Below, one piece after another: positions 8,771 through 17,795 of a DNA stretch of 64,000 nucleotides. Source of the stretch: Methylobacterium tardum. GTDB lineage: Bacteria; Pseudomonadota; Alphaproteobacteria; Rhizobiales; Beijerinckiaceae. The position numbers and the translations under genes are program-made. Below the pieces are notes generated by a model. It saw nothing but the letters and a program-made list of their open reading frames with translations, was not told the origin of the DNA and ran no database searches. Position 1 is the stretch's first letter, and each line of letters opens with the position of its first letter. The stretch lies in contig NZ_CP097484.1 of NCBI RefSeq assembly GCF_023546765.1, positions 310,001 to 374,000 of the forward strand, written 5' to 3'.

Positions 8771-9025
8771 TCAGCCGCCCTGCAAGCTCTCGGCGAAGTC
8801 GTCCGGGATCTCGCCCCACTGTCCGAGGATGGTGACGCCTTCCAGCTCGCCCGTCTCGTCGTCGGCCACCACCTTCAGCGCCGCCGCGCCGGGCATCCGC
8901 TTGGCCAGGTTCTCGGCCTTCTTCAGCGCCCCGCTCTCGGTCTGCGCCGGCTCCTGCCGGCCCGGCCGCAACCGCTTCCGGTGCACCTCGAACGGCTGCA
9001 CCACGAACGCCGTCTTCATCGCCAT
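8771..9025 (-). CDS. Conserved hypothetical protein, 84 residues
   Basis: From ATG 9025: MAMKTAFVVQPFEVHRKRLR, then GALKKAENLAKRMPGAAALK, VVADDETGELEGVTILGQWG and the end EIPDDFAESLQGG. Amino-acid balance and alternating beta-alpha character are those of a real protein; I recall similar small proteins in Methylobacterium but no function. It is transcribed away from the UmuC remnant across a gap of about 70 bases. No membrane segment or signal peptide is seen. Confidence 0.65.
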   Translation of the reverse strand: MAMKTAFVVQPFEVHRKRLRPGRQEPAQTESGALKKAENLAKRMPGAAALKVVADDETGELEGVTILGQWGEIPDDFAESLQGG

Positions 9026-9096
9026 GTCCGCCCGTCCTAGCTGACGGTCGGCGCAACGCGCTGCCGCCGTTCGCTTTTCTCGACCCTGTCCACACC

Positions 9097-9636
9097 CGTC
9101 GCTCGTTCTCCAGCCGGATCACGGAGCGCGCGGTGCTGGAGGAGGCGGTCGCCGCGCATGCGACGCGGCTCGGTGAGAAGCTGCGGCGCGAGGGGCTCGG
9201 GACCAACCACGTCACGGTCTTCTACCACACGAGCGAGCACGACCGGGACGATCCGATGCGCTCGGTCTCGACCACCGTGCAGTTGCCAGAGCACACCTCG
9301 GACACGCTGGCGCTGATCAAGGCGGCGCGACACGGCGTGGCCAAGACCTGGCGGGAGCCGGGCGAGCGGCCGTGGCGCTTCTCCAAAGCGGGGATTGTCA
9401 CCAACGACCTCGTGCCGCTGTCGCACAGCCCGCGGGCGCTGATCGGCGCGCTGGATCGCGAGCGATCGGGGCCGCTGATGGCGGCGATGGATGCCTGCAA
9501 CGCGCGCTGGGGCCGAGGCGCGGTGGTGCCGGCCCGCGCGGGTCTGGTGAGCCGGCGCGACTGGAACACCAAGTTCGAGATGCGCACGCCGCGCTACACC
9601 ACGCAGGTGAGCGAGCTGCCGGTCGCCTATGCATGA
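9097..9636 (+). pseudogene. C-terminal remnant of a UmuC-type Y-family DNA polymerase
   Basis: The frame reads TRRSFSSRITERAVLEEAVA, then VTVFYHTSEHDRDDPMRSVS, GIVTNDLVPLSHSPRALIGA and the ending KFEMRTPRYTTQVSELPVAY. This is the little-finger and C-terminal (DUF4113-like) part of UmuC, the catalytic subunit of translesion polymerase V. The palm and fingers with the catalytic acidic residues, which should occupy about 230 residues upstream, are absent; the sequence before about 9090 does not continue the family. An ORF can be opened at GTG 9133 but would give an inactive fragment. No umuD is nearby. It is probably left by a deletion in a former plasmid or phage segment. Confidence 0.75.
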
Positions 9637-9915
9637 CCGCCCTACCTCGCAAGCGATCGCAAGCTGCAAGGTCTGTTATGGGTGGAACTCTGTCGTTCCG
9701 GTTCCGGGAGCGGGTATGAAGAAAGCGGACGCTCGCCGATTTGCCGGAAGAGGCCGGTGAGCTTTCGGTCGTTCGAGCACGTGACGCCTTTTAAAGTTTG
9801 TTGGTCCGACGGCACATTTTATGGCGAAAATTCCAAGCGCTATCCAAATGTATAAATAATTCAATTCAGAATGTATATTGTAAACACTCGCAACTGCGGA
9901 CATAACGCGGCCGCG

Positions 9916-10923
9916 ATGAAGACCATCTTCTCAACGGACGGGGTGTTGCCGAGGGACCGATTTCGGCACTGGCGTGAAGTCTGTGAGGATCGTCTCGTCC
10001 CAATGGAGCAAAGACCTCTGGGCGACGGGCAGTTTGATGCCACAATCGACGGGGCAAGTATTGGTGGACTAGATTTTACCAAATTCGCTTTGCGCAACCT
10101 CAGGGCCTCGACAACACCGAGAACTCTCCGCCACGAAAATCATAAGACTGATCATCTTTTCATGAGCATGGTGCTGACCGGCACCGTGAAAGCGGACCAG
10201 AACGATCGATCGAGCACGGATGGAACCGGCGACTTCGCGATTCGCGATACGAACATGCCATGGACGATCGAGCACGACGGCTACACCGAAGTGCTAGCCA
10301 TCGCGATCCCACGGCAGCGGATAGAGACCGTGCTGGGGCCGGCTCGGCTCTTCGCCAGTCTGACCGTCGAGGGCCACCAACCTGTAGCCACCCTGGCTCG
10401 CTCCTTCTTGACGAATTTGTCGGCTCGGGCGGATCAGATGTCACCGGCAGTCGCCGAGCGCATGGTTGGGGTGGGAATTGATCTCATCGTCGCCAGCCTC
10501 GCCGAGCGCATCGCCCGGGAGGTGCCCCAGCCTGTCCAAGGCTCTCTCGTCGTCCAGCGCGCCAAAGCCTATGTCGAGGCCAACCTTCACGACCAAACCC
10601 TCGATCCACCACAGCTCGCCTCCGTGGTCGGCGTGTCTGTGCGGCGGCTCCAGGAGCTGTTCCACAAGCGCGGTCAGCACATCTCGGATTGGATCTGGGA
10701 GCGCCGGCTGGCGGCAGCAGCCAAGCGCCTGAGCGATCCGGCCTGCGCCCACCTGTCGATTGGCATGCTGGCCTATAGCTGCGGCTTCGTCAGCCAGGCC
10801 CATTTCGCGCGCCGCTTCAAGGATCGCTACGACATGAGCCCCCGTGACTACCGGCGGGCTCAAAGGCAGGACGTGCAGTCAGTCGCGTCCGCCTTCGGGC
10901 TGCCGGCCTATGCAGCTGAGTGA
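9916..10923 (+). CDS. AraC-family transcriptional regulator
   Basis: A 335-residue regulator. Residues 1-200 (MKTIFSTDGVLPRDRFRHWR, then GTVKADQNDRSSTDGTGDFA) match the AraC-binding-like N-terminal domain often fused to AraC regulators. The C-terminal 110 residues form the double helix-turn-helix: LASVVGVSVRRLQELFHKRG and MLAYSCGFVSQAHFARRFKD, ending MSPRDYRRAQ. I chose ATG 9916 because family members start at this MKT(I/V)FST motif; an upstream in-frame ATG at 9871 would add 15 residues with no family resemblance. The preceding 200 bases are moderately AT-rich and probably carry the promoter. It has no adjacent co-oriented partner that would reveal its regulon. Confidence 0.85.
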   Translation: MKTIFSTDGVLPRDRFRHWREVCEDRLVPMEQRPLGDGQFDATIDGASIGGLDFTKFALRNLRASTTPRTLRHENHKTDHLFMSMVLTGTVKADQNDRSSTDGTGDFAIRDTNMPWTIEHDGYTEVLAIAIPRQRIETVLGPARLFASLTVEGHQPVATLARSFLTNLSARADQMSPAVAERMVGVGIDLIVASLAERIAREVPQPVQGSLVVQRAKAYVEANLHDQTLDPPQLASVVGVSVRRLQELFHKRGQHISDWIWERRLAAAAKRLSDPACAHLSIGMLAYSCGFVSQAHFARRFKDRYDMSPRDYRRAQRQDVQSVASAFGLPAYAAE

Positions 10924-11322
10924 CCGGGTTGGGTCGGAAGTGGAATGTCCGCTCTTGGGCAGAAGGACAGAACCCGTTCCTCAACCTTCTCGGACGCACA
11001 TCAAGGCAAGCGGCGGATCTTTCCTGCGCCTAATTGGACACGCTCGGCGTCGCTGATCACGAGGGCAGGAGAGGGCGTTTGAGCAGTCGTCGAACCACTG
11101 ACGGGGTGCGGAGGCGTCGAAAATTCGCCTTGCCTAACAATAGGGTCAGTACGCGCGGGTGCGGGAGCCAAGCCATTGGCGCCATTGCGTTATGGCTTAA
11201 CTGCTCGGGGAGCCACCGACCCAACCCTCCCGAATTCTTCGGCTCCGGCCGCCACTCGAGCGCAAAATCGTGCGTTTCTTCGTGGCGCACCGAGGACCAT
11301 CGACGCTCACGCGAAGCGGCCG
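10924..11322. other. Intergenic region without a recognised gene
   Basis: About 400 bases between the AraC regulator and the end of the FUSC gene. A minus-strand frame at 11057-11326 reads without clear family features or ribosome binding site and is left out. No strong terminator hairpin was found. Confidence 0.35.
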
Positions 11323-13348
11323 TCACGTCTCCGGATGCGCGATCGTCTGAAGGAAGCGCTTGTGGCGCGCCATGACGCGCGCGACCGCCACGAGATCGCT
11401 CACGGCCCGGGCAACCGGCAGGCTCTGAGAGGCGTCGGCGTCGCGGACGGCCCTGAGCAGAGCCTGCGCGGCGGCTTCGATGTCACCCACGGTTCCGCCG
11501 GCCAGGGCCGCGCGCGCCTGCGCGCTCGCTGTCTGCAGGACGGCATCCCGGTGGAAGGCGCGCAGTTGGTCATGCGCCCGTGCGGCGGACGCCTCCAGGT
11601 GGGCGATGGCGAAAGCGAGCTTCAGGCGACGCGCCCGCACGATATCCGGTCCGGCATTGATCTGGGCGTACTGAAAGATCCGATCGGAGTTCAGGCTGGT
11701 CCGGTCGACCGCATCGCCGCCTGCGCCCACGAGGGCGCTCCGAACATCCCGGATCGCGGAGTCGAAGGCATACGCCCGGGCCTGATCGGGCCGGATCGGC
11801 AGGATGACCCGCACCGTCGTCGCGAGGATGACGGCCACGATCGTCATCTGAGCGAAATTCCCGAAGAACGTCTGCGCATCGAAGCTCTGCGGGTTTCCCG
11901 GCGACAGCAGCACCGGGAAGTAGACCAGCAGGATGAAGCCGATGGACGCGGTCGGCGGATTCAGGATCAGGAAACAGGCGGCGAAGACGACAGGCGCGAC
12001 CGCAAGCGCCAGGATCGGGAAGCCGTTCACCGTCGGCAGCGTCAGGAGCAGGATCAGGCCGGCCGCCAAGCCCGCGAGCGGGATGCCGATGACGACGCCG
12101 TTGGCGTATTTCAGAGGATCGGGATTGACCGACGACATTGCCCCCATCGCGGCGACCTGCACGAGGGCATAGGTCGTCGCCGGCCAGCCGAGCCCGACGA
12201 ACAGGGCCGCCGTCAGCGCGAAAGCGAGGGCGACGCGTGCGGCACCGCGGAACGCCACAGGGAAATCGCGGTGGGTCGGCAGGCGAACGTCGCGCAACGG
12301 CCGATGGCCGTTCCTGAGGGCATTCAGTCCGTCCTGCGCAAACATCAACGCGGTCGCGAGGTCGCGGGCGCGCTGAAGGGTGAGAACCTCGTCCGAGGCT
12401 GCGACGACCGTCACGGACCGCAGCCTCGATCAGCGCCCGTAGCCGCCCGCGGGCTTCGGCGAAGGCCGAATTGTCCACCGATGCGCCGTCGTCGGCCACC
12501 AGCCGGGCGCAGATCGAGCGGGCCTCCGCGATGGCCGGACGGTCCGGGCCGGCATCCCGCGCGGCGATGGCGAAGTTCCGGCTCGCCGCCATGGTCGCGT
12601 AGAGAGCCGCGATGGCGCTGCGGGCCCCCGCGGCCCGCTGGGGGCCGTCGTCGAGTTCGCCCGCGATCGCGCTCGCATCCGCCCTCAGCGGCGCCGTCAT
12701 GCGGATCAGATCGAGCGCCTTCTCGGGGCCGGGATCGCCGTCGCGGAGCGCTTGGCGGGCAAAGACCTTCGCCGACCGGAGGGCCGTCGCGATCGGGGGC
12801 AGGAGGCCGCGCCACGTGCTGGGTGAGGCGAGCGCGTCGTTGATGAAGGTGATGGCCGTGATGGCGACGGCGATCGCCGCCACGCGCGACACCGCCGCGT
12901 CGAAGACGTTCTGCGGCGTGTCGATGTTGCTGATCGCGATGATCGCCACCGTGTAGCCCGACAGCATCGCCCCGTAAGCACGGGTATCCTGCAGATACTG
13001 CGCGACAAACACGCAGAGGCTCAGCCAGGCCGTGAAGCAGACCAGCATCAGCACCCGGTCCTGGCCGAATGCCGCCGCGAACACGATGGAGATCACGCCG
13101 CCGAGGATCGTTCCGAGGAACCGGTAGATCGCCTTGGAAATCGCCTGTCCGCGCTTCGGTTGCGCCAGGATCGCGACGCTCACGGCCGCCGAGGAGGCGC
13201 TCTCCAGCTGAAGCCAGAACGCGACGTAGAGCGCGAGCATCATCGCGATCCAGATGCGGAGCGCGAAGAACCAAGCTTGCGGTTGCGGGACGACCGCGTC
13301 CAGGCGGTCGAGAAGGCGGTTGAACCGCGATAGGCGAGCTTCAGACAC
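11323..13348 (-). pseudogene. FUSC-family (aromatic acid efflux/YccS-like) membrane protein, frame-broken
   Basis: ATG 13348 opens MSEARLSRFNRLLDRLDAVV, followed by a block of membrane helices (WFFALRIWIAMMLALYVAFW, MLVCFTAWLSLCVFVAQYL) and a long soluble region. A second helix block (VALAFALTAALFVGLGWPAT, LAAGLILLLTLPTVNGFPIL) follows, ending FLQTIAHPET. This twin-membrane-block layout is that of fusaric-acid-resistance-type FUSC proteins, which export aromatic acids. The first half is in one frame to about 12425, the second in another from about 12414, where GTG ACG GTC GTC could also serve as an internal start. One extra base, or two missing, in CGGTCCGTGACGG explains the change. The joined length of about 675 residues fits the family. 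Confidence 0.75.
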
Positions 13349-13595
13349 GCGTCACCCGACTCGCCTCGTCCGACCGGTCAGCCGCCATCAAGCGGTACTC
13401 TGGATTCTGGCAGGCCCGCTCAGGACTCGCGCCCGTGCGCGCGGCCCGACTTCATGTGCTCCCGCGCAAAACCGAAGATCGCCGCCGATTTCAGGATGCC
13501 GGGCTCGGGCGGGACTGTCTTGTGCGTGATCAGGGAGACGTGACACTCACGTGTGTTAGCACGTCAGGCAAAACACCACGCTGCTGAGCTTTGAC

Positions 13596-13793
13596 CTACC
13601 GGCGGCGGCGTGCGCGGAACGCGTATAGTATCGCAAAGGCGACGATAACGCCCAGGATCAGCCAGACCGGGGTGCTGAGGAGCGCATTGGATTGCGCAGC
13701 CTCGGTCCCCGGCGTCGGATTGACAGCCTGGGCCAGAGCCGAGCTGAGCGAGACGCTCGCGAGGAGCGGAGCGAGGATTACCGATCGCGACAT
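13596..13793 (-). CDS. Small exported or membrane-anchored protein, 65 residues
   Basis: From ATG 13793: MSRSVILAPLLASVSLSSAL then AQA gives a plausible signal peptide with an A-x-A cleavage site. A polar stretch NPTPGTEAAQSNALLS follows, then a helix VWLILGVIVAFAILYAFR and a terminal RARRRR. It would be a tiny periplasm-facing protein held by one C-terminal helix with a basic cytoplasmic end. I recognise no family. A longer ORF from 13850 adds a cysteine/arginine-rich leader that destroys the signal peptide, so I prefer the inner start. In the gap before the FUSC gene a minus-strand frame ending at 13420 (EPGILKSAAIFGFAREHMKS) looks protein-like but has no start codon. Confidence 0.6.
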   Translation of the reverse strand: MSRSVILAPLLASVSLSSALAQAVNPTPGTEAAQSNALLSTPVWLILGVIVAFAILYAFRARRRR

Positions 13794-13981
13794 CGCACCT
13801 GTCCTGATCCTGGTTCTGCATCCGGGACAACCGAGGCGGCCATCATCCACTTTCAGAATGGCCGGCTGATCGGACGCCAGGCAACAAACAGCTAGGCCTG
13901 CCTGCCGCGGAACGCCCGGGAGTCCCGGCGCGCGCCGCGACTCCCGACCGGATCGCGACTCCGGTGACGGGTTGCCGGCCT

Positions 13982-14299
13982 TTACGAATGCTGCTGCTTC
14001 CTGAGGCTGCTCTGCGCGCCGGATTCGTCCGTCATCGGGTTGGCGAGCCCGCTGGTATTCCCGCTGGCATCCGCCGCCTCGTCGAGGGAGACCTGACGAT
14101 TCCCGGCATGGTCCTGATACTGCTCAGTCTGAACGTTCTTGCTGTCGAGGCCGCGCTCGTCGCTGTGACGAGACTTGTCGCGGTTGCTGAGAACCATGTT
14201 CTCCGGCAGCACACCGTCCGGCAATTCCGACATCGCGCCGGTCCCATCACCCTTGCCCTGGGCGCCCGGACCGACCTTATGCCGACTTGCATTCGCCAT
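13982..14299 (-). CDS. Small hydrophilic protein, 105 residues, stress-neighbourhood type
   Basis: MANASRHKVGPGAQGKGDGT, then GVLPENMVLSNRDKSRHSDE and RGLDSKNVQTEQYQDHAGN, ending SSLRKQQHS. It is rich in Gly, Ser, Asp, Asn, Lys and Gln, has almost no hydrophobic core and is probably intrinsically disordered. I recall related short proteins beside general-stress genes in Methylobacteriaceae, with no known function. The same strand carries another such gene just upstream (14368-14550), about 70 bases away, so the two may be co-transcribed. Confidence 0.7.
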   Translation of the reverse strand: MANASRHKVGPGAQGKGDGTGAMSELPDGVLPENMVLSNRDKSRHSDERGLDSKNVQTEQYQDHAGNRQVSLDEAADASGNTSGLANPMTDESGAQSSLRKQQHS

Positions 14300-14367
14300 G
14301 TTGATTCTCCGATGCGGAACCTAAGCTGTGTTCGGCACGGCGGACGCAGCCGCCGCGCTGGCGGCTG

Positions 14368-14550
14368 TCAGCGGTCCTGCTGGTAGCCCTGATTGGTGGT
14401 GTTCACCTTCGAGTTCCCGGCCTGCCCGATCTTGTCGGGATCCTTCGTCTGAGAACCGGCGCGGCCTTGCGAAAGCGGCGCTTCCGTCGCGCTACCGGGG
14501 CCCTTGTCGGAGCGGTTCGCCGGAGGAACGGGTGGTGGCTTGGTCGTCAT
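14368..14550 (-). CDS. Small hydrophilic protein, 60 residues
   Basis: ATG 14550 gives MTTKPPPVPPANRSDKGPGS, then SQGRAGSQTKDPDKIGQAGN and the ending TTNQGYQQDR. Proline- and polar-rich with no hydrophobic core, like other disordered stress-associated peptides of Rhizobiales. The longer ORF up to 14724 adds a leader without family character; the inner ATG is preferred because an EcfG-like promoter lies 31 bases upstream of it (14581-14605), which would leave that leader untranscribed. No function is known to me. Confidence 0.65.
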   Translation of the reverse strand: MTTKPPPVPPANRSDKGPGSATEAPLSQGRAGSQTKDPDKIGQAGNSKVNTTNQGYQQDR

Positions 14551-14580
14551 GTGTACCCCGTCGTTGCCGAATGTGGTGCA

Positions 14581-14605
14581 AACCCGGGGGCACACGCATC
14601 GTTCC
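14581..14605 (-). promoter_or_regulatory. Putative EcfG (general stress response) promoter
   Basis: On the minus strand GGAAC (14605-14601) is followed after 16 bases by GGTT (14584-14581). Alphaproteobacterial EcfG promoters have a GGAAC -35 element and a (C/G)GTT -10 at 16-17 bases. Transcription would begin about 25 bases upstream of the ATG at 14550, which fits well. The site was found by eye, and the short motif could occur by chance. Confidence 0.45.
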
Positions 14606-14996
14606 GGATGATGTGTATCCGGCCAAGCTTTCCGAACAGACCGCGCGCCATCTCCGTGACGGAATACAAAGATACACTTTGCGTCGCAGCCGACGTGCCC
14701 CGGATCGGGCAACCGCATCGACATCTACTGCGCGTTTGCGGGGAACGACGGCGCGGATGAGCGCAGCGGCGGATCTGCGCGACCGACGAAACAATGGCCG
14801 GGAGGCCGGGTTATCGGGGCAGAACCGAAGCCCGCTTCGATCCAACGGGCCTCACCGGGGCATGAAGCCGGGGCGCTCTTCGACAGCGGCCACACGCGAT
14901 CTTCGGGCACAGCCTGCCTCCCATCGTCGCGGCGCCCTGCGTCGCGGCCCTCGATGAGACGTCGTGACCAGCCGCCGCGCTGGAAGGAGCGCCACA

Positions 14997-15857
14997 ATGA
15001 CCGACTTTCCCAAGCCGCCCTTCGACCGGCAACGCCAGCTCACCCCGCCGGCGCGGGACGCCGACATGGACCCGCGCCCGGATTACGGCGAGGCGCACTA
15101 CAAGGGATCGGGGCGGCTGTCCGGCCGGAAGGCGATCATCACCGGCGCTGATAGCGGCATCGGCCGAGCGGTCGCTTTGGCTTTCGCCCGCGAGGGCGCG
15201 GACGTTCTGGTGAGCTATTACGACGAGCACGACGACGCCCGGGAAACCTGCCGCCTTGTCGAGTCCGCCGGGCGCAAGGCCGTCCCGCTCCCCGGCGACA
15301 TCAAGGATCCGAAGCATTGCCGGGCCATCGCCGACAAGGCCGTCGCCGAGTTCGGGCAAGTCGACGTGCTGGTCAACAACGCCGCGCACCAGAAGACCTT
15401 CGCCAACCCGGAGGAGATCTCGGACGAGGAGTGGGAGGTCACGTTCGCGACCAACATCCACGCGATGTTCTACCTTGTGAAGGCCGCGCTCCCGCACATG
15501 AAGGGCGGCAGCGCCATCATCAACACGACCTCGGTGAATGCCGACACGCCGAGCCCGCAGCTGCTCGCCTACGCGACCACCAAGGGCGCGATCCAGAACT
15601 TCACCGGCGGCCTGGCGCAGATGCTGGCCGAGCGCGATATCCGCGTGAATTGCGTGGCGCCCGGCCCGATCTGGACGCCGCTCATCCCCTCGACCATGCC
15701 GGAAGAGAAGGTGCGCAGCTTCGGCTCCCAAGTTCCGATGAAGCGCCCCGGCCAGCCCTGCGAGCTCGCGCCGGTCTACGTCATGCTGGCGAGCCCGGAA
15801 TCCAGCTACGTCTCCGGCGCGACCGTCGCGGTCACCGGCGGCAAACCGATTATCTGA
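14997..15857 (+). CDS. SDR-family oxidoreductase (YghA-like)
   Basis: A 286-residue short-chain dehydrogenase with the longer N-terminal arm typical of the YghA/general-stress group (FPKPPFDRQRQLTPP). It has the cofactor motif TGADSGIGRA at 49-58, VDVLVNNAA, the catalytic Ser in SAIINTTSVN and the Tyr-x3-Lys in AYATTKGAI, and a C-terminal VSGATVAVTGGKPI. It should use NAD(P)H on an unknown carbonyl or alcohol substrate. ATG 14997 is chosen over an upstream in-frame start at 14964 because GGAAGGAG lies just before it. It is followed on the same strand by small stress-type genes, suggesting a role in the general stress response. Confidence 0.88.
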   Translation: MTDFPKPPFDRQRQLTPPARDADMDPRPDYGEAHYKGSGRLSGRKAIITGADSGIGRAVALAFAREGADVLVSYYDEHDDARETCRLVESAGRKAVPLPGDIKDPKHCRAIADKAVAEFGQVDVLVNNAAHQKTFANPEEISDEEWEVTFATNIHAMFYLVKAALPHMKGGSAIINTTSVNADTPSPQLLAYATTKGAIQNFTGGLAQMLAERDIRVNCVAPGPIWTPLIPSTMPEEKVRSFGSQVPMKRPGQPCELAPVYVMLASPESSYVSGATVAVTGGKPII

Positions 15858-15888
15858 TCCATCCTGCGCAGCAAAACGGGAGCATCCC

Positions 15889-16203
15889 TTGGCACACGAG
15901 ACCGACGACACGCAGCGTTCGAAGCGCCCGAACCTCAGGGAGTTCGACGCCTACACCGATCGCAACGGCCAGGATTTCGGCCAGGACGAGGCCCGGGACG
16001 TCGGACGCCCGGCGCAGCTGCAGCGCGAACTCGAATCCGATCCGAGCTGGCAGGCGGAGACGGCACGGATCGCCTCGGGTTACCAGCGCCTGGATTCTGT
16101 GGCCGGCGGCAGCACCGCCTCGGTCGAGGCGACAGAGGCGGAGACTCCTCCCGAGAACCTGCGCCATCTCGGCGATGCCAGCACCACGTCGAAATCGTCC
16201 TGA
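15889..16203 (+). CDS. Small hydrophilic protein, 104 residues
   Basis: Start is probably TTG 15889, preceded by CGGGAG at a normal distance: MAHETDDTQRSKRPNLREFD, then AYTDRNGQDFGQDEARDVGR and QLQRELESDPSWQAETARIA. It is strongly charged, with no signal peptide or membrane segment. It follows the SDR gene by 31 bases and is probably in the same transcript. I recognise no family; the composition resembles other small stress proteins in this neighbourhood. Confidence 0.6.
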   Translation: MAHETDDTQRSKRPNLREFDAYTDRNGQDFGQDEARDVGRPAQLQRELESDPSWQAETARIASGYQRLDSVAGGSTASVEATEAETPPENLRHLGDASTTSKSS

Positions 16204-16228
16204 CCGTCGGCCCGAGGAAACCCCAGGG

Positions 16229-16579
16229 ATGATCCCGAGCCGCGTGCACGCCGTCACCGATTACGTCTTCCCCGCGATGATCGCCGCACTCTCGCGGGGG
16301 CGTGGTCCTGCCACGCGCCGGATCATGCGGATCGGCCCCGTGTGGCACTACGCGTACTCGCTCCTGACGCGCTACGAGGGCGGTCTCGTGCCGTTCCTGT
16401 CCATGCGGACCCACCTCGCCTGCGACGCGGTCGGCGCCCTCAGCTTCGTCGGCGCGGCCGCGCTCCTGCAGGACGAGCCGGCGGAAGATCGCCTTCTGCT
16501 CGCGGCCCTCGGCCTCAGCGAACTCGCGCTCATTGCGGTGAGCGACCGGGACGTTTCAGCCGGCGCGCAGGGGCGCTGA
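16229..16579 (+). CDS. Hypothetical membrane-associated protein, 116 residues
   Basis: ATG 16229 begins MIPSRVHAVTDYVFPAMIAA. A middle part RIGPVWHYAYSLLTRYEGGL and two hydrophobic stretches, THLACDAVGALSFVGAAALL and LLLAALGLSELALIAVSD, follow. The HxxxDY...P start and H/D-bearing helices recall small SPW-repeat or DoxX-like membrane proteins, but the match is not strong enough to name. It follows the preceding small gene by 25 bases, in the same orientation. AGGAAACCCCAGGG upstream gives a ribosome binding site. Confidence 0.6.
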   Translation: MIPSRVHAVTDYVFPAMIAALSRGRGPATRRIMRIGPVWHYAYSLLTRYEGGLVPFLSMRTHLACDAVGALSFVGAAALLQDEPAEDRLLLAALGLSELALIAVSDRDVSAGAQGR

Positions 16580-16764
16580 ACAGGGGCGCTGATCCCGATC
16601 GAAGGCTCGGCGACGATGCCGAACCGGTCGCAGCCGCTCTGCCGCGACCGCCATGCTCCCGCGGGCGAGGGGAATCGATGATGGTGGCGACCTGGGCAGT
16701 CAGACGCGGCCGCGCTTGCTGTGAAGCGGCGGGTGCCGGCGCCGTCGCGAGCGCCTGAGCGGCG

Positions 16765-16983
16765 ATGCCGTCCATCCTCGGCCTGCCCCTCGCGATGGCC
16801 TCGCTGTTCACGCTCGGCTGCATCCTCATCCAGAAAGCCGGCACGCGCGCCGAGGCCGTCACCGAGGGTCTCGGCGTCCTGTTCCTGCTCTGCGCCCTGC
16901 TGAACGCGATCACCCTCCTGGCATTCCCCGCCGGCACGCACACGCCCGGCCCGGCCGCGATCCGCGCGATGTCGGCCTGGTAA
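16765..16983 (+). CDS. Small two-helix membrane protein, 72 residues
   Basis: ATG 16765 gives MPSILGLPLAMASLFTLGCI as a first helix, a short loop QKAGTRAEAVTEGL, then GVLFLLCALLNAITLLAF as a second helix and a polar end. There is no recognised family or catalytic residue. No clear ribosome binding site is present, which lowers confidence in the exact start. Between this gene and the previous one (16580-16764) nothing else was found. Confidence 0.5.
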   Translation: MPSILGLPLAMASLFTLGCILIQKAGTRAEAVTEGLGVLFLLCALLNAITLLAFPAGTHTPGPAAIRAMSAW

Positions 16984-17111
16984 TGCGCCGGCAGAAATTG
17001 CCGCGCGGTCGAACCTGCCGGTGCTTTGCCCGGACGGGTGCTTGAAATCACAGGCGAATTTCTGGAACGCGCCGTGCCTGCCGGATCCGAAAGGCGGCAG
17101 AGGATTCGGCT

Positions 17112-17723
17112 ATGTCGGTGAACACGGTCTCAGGGGCTTCGCTTCAGAAGGATCTCGTCAGCGCGCTGCGTCAGGCGCGCGCTGCAAATGCGCGGCCGGT
17201 GGACGCCGACACGTTCACGCCCGCGTCGCAGGATGCCGGATCGGCCCAGAGCGCCGGCAGCGCCGCTCAGTCCGGCAGCGCGGCTTCCGCGCCGGCGATG
17301 TCGAACGACCTGATGGCCTCGCTCCTGCAACTGCAATCCGACTTCAGCCAGATGGGCCTGCAGAACGGCGTCACATCGCCGACCGACCCGGCCGATGCCT
17401 CCGGGACCGCCGCGAGCTCCAGTGTGACGGACGCAAGCCAGGGCGCGGGCGATGCGACCCCGGTCCAGCGTCATCGCGGGCATCATCACCATCCGCTCGC
17501 GTCGGACGCTGCGGACGGCACGCAGGCCGGGCAGGCGAGCGGCGCCTCGGACACGTCGACGGTCGCGGGCGCATCCTCGAGCGGCGACGCGTCCTCGACG
17601 GCCAGCATCGGGAGTGGTCTGGACGCCTTGCTGCAGCAGATGACGAAGGCGATCGCCGCCTACGCGAGCGGCGGCCCCGTCGGCGTCGCGGCGGCGGCGT
17701 TGACGAGCACCGCGAAGGCCTGA
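17112..17723 (+). CDS. Ser/Ala/Gly-rich hypothetical protein with a histidine cluster
   Basis: A 203-residue protein starting MSVNTVSGASLQKDLVSALR. A low-complexity middle of Ser, Ala, Gly, Asp and Thr includes the patch QRHRGHHHHPL near residue 120. A C-terminal helix-like part LDALLQQMTKAIAAYASGG follows. The N- and C-terminal amphipathic segments flank a disordered linker. The histidine patch might bind metal, but no metal-transport gene is adjacent. No signal peptide is seen. I recall similar low-complexity proteins in Methylobacterium without assigned function. Confidence 0.6.
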   Translation: MSVNTVSGASLQKDLVSALRQARAANARPVDADTFTPASQDAGSAQSAGSAAQSGSAASAPAMSNDLMASLLQLQSDFSQMGLQNGVTSPTDPADASGTAASSSVTDASQGAGDATPVQRHRGHHHHPLASDAADGTQAGQASGASDTSTVAGASSSGDASSTASIGSGLDALLQQMTKAIAAYASGGPVGVAAAALTSTAKA

Positions 17724-17795
17724 GCGGACGGGTTGTGCGGCGCGCCTGGAGCGGCGCGCGCGGCTCTGGCATGATCGCGCGTCTGGGAGGCCACT

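Noticed and set aside
12414..12425. Idea that the FUSC locus is two genes, the second starting at GTG 12414
   Set aside because: Both halves make up one normal-length FUSC protein and no ribosome binding site precedes the GTG, so a frame break is simpler.
11176..12843. Long plus-strand ORF of 555 codons
   Set aside because: It is the antisense shadow of the FUSC gene: arginine/aspartate/glutamine-rich, no family features, and the minus strand reads as clear membrane protein.
13420..13530. Minus-strand frame EPGILKSAAIFGFAREHMKS ending at 13420
   Set aside because: Protein-like text but no start codon in frame; mentioned with the neighbouring gene only.
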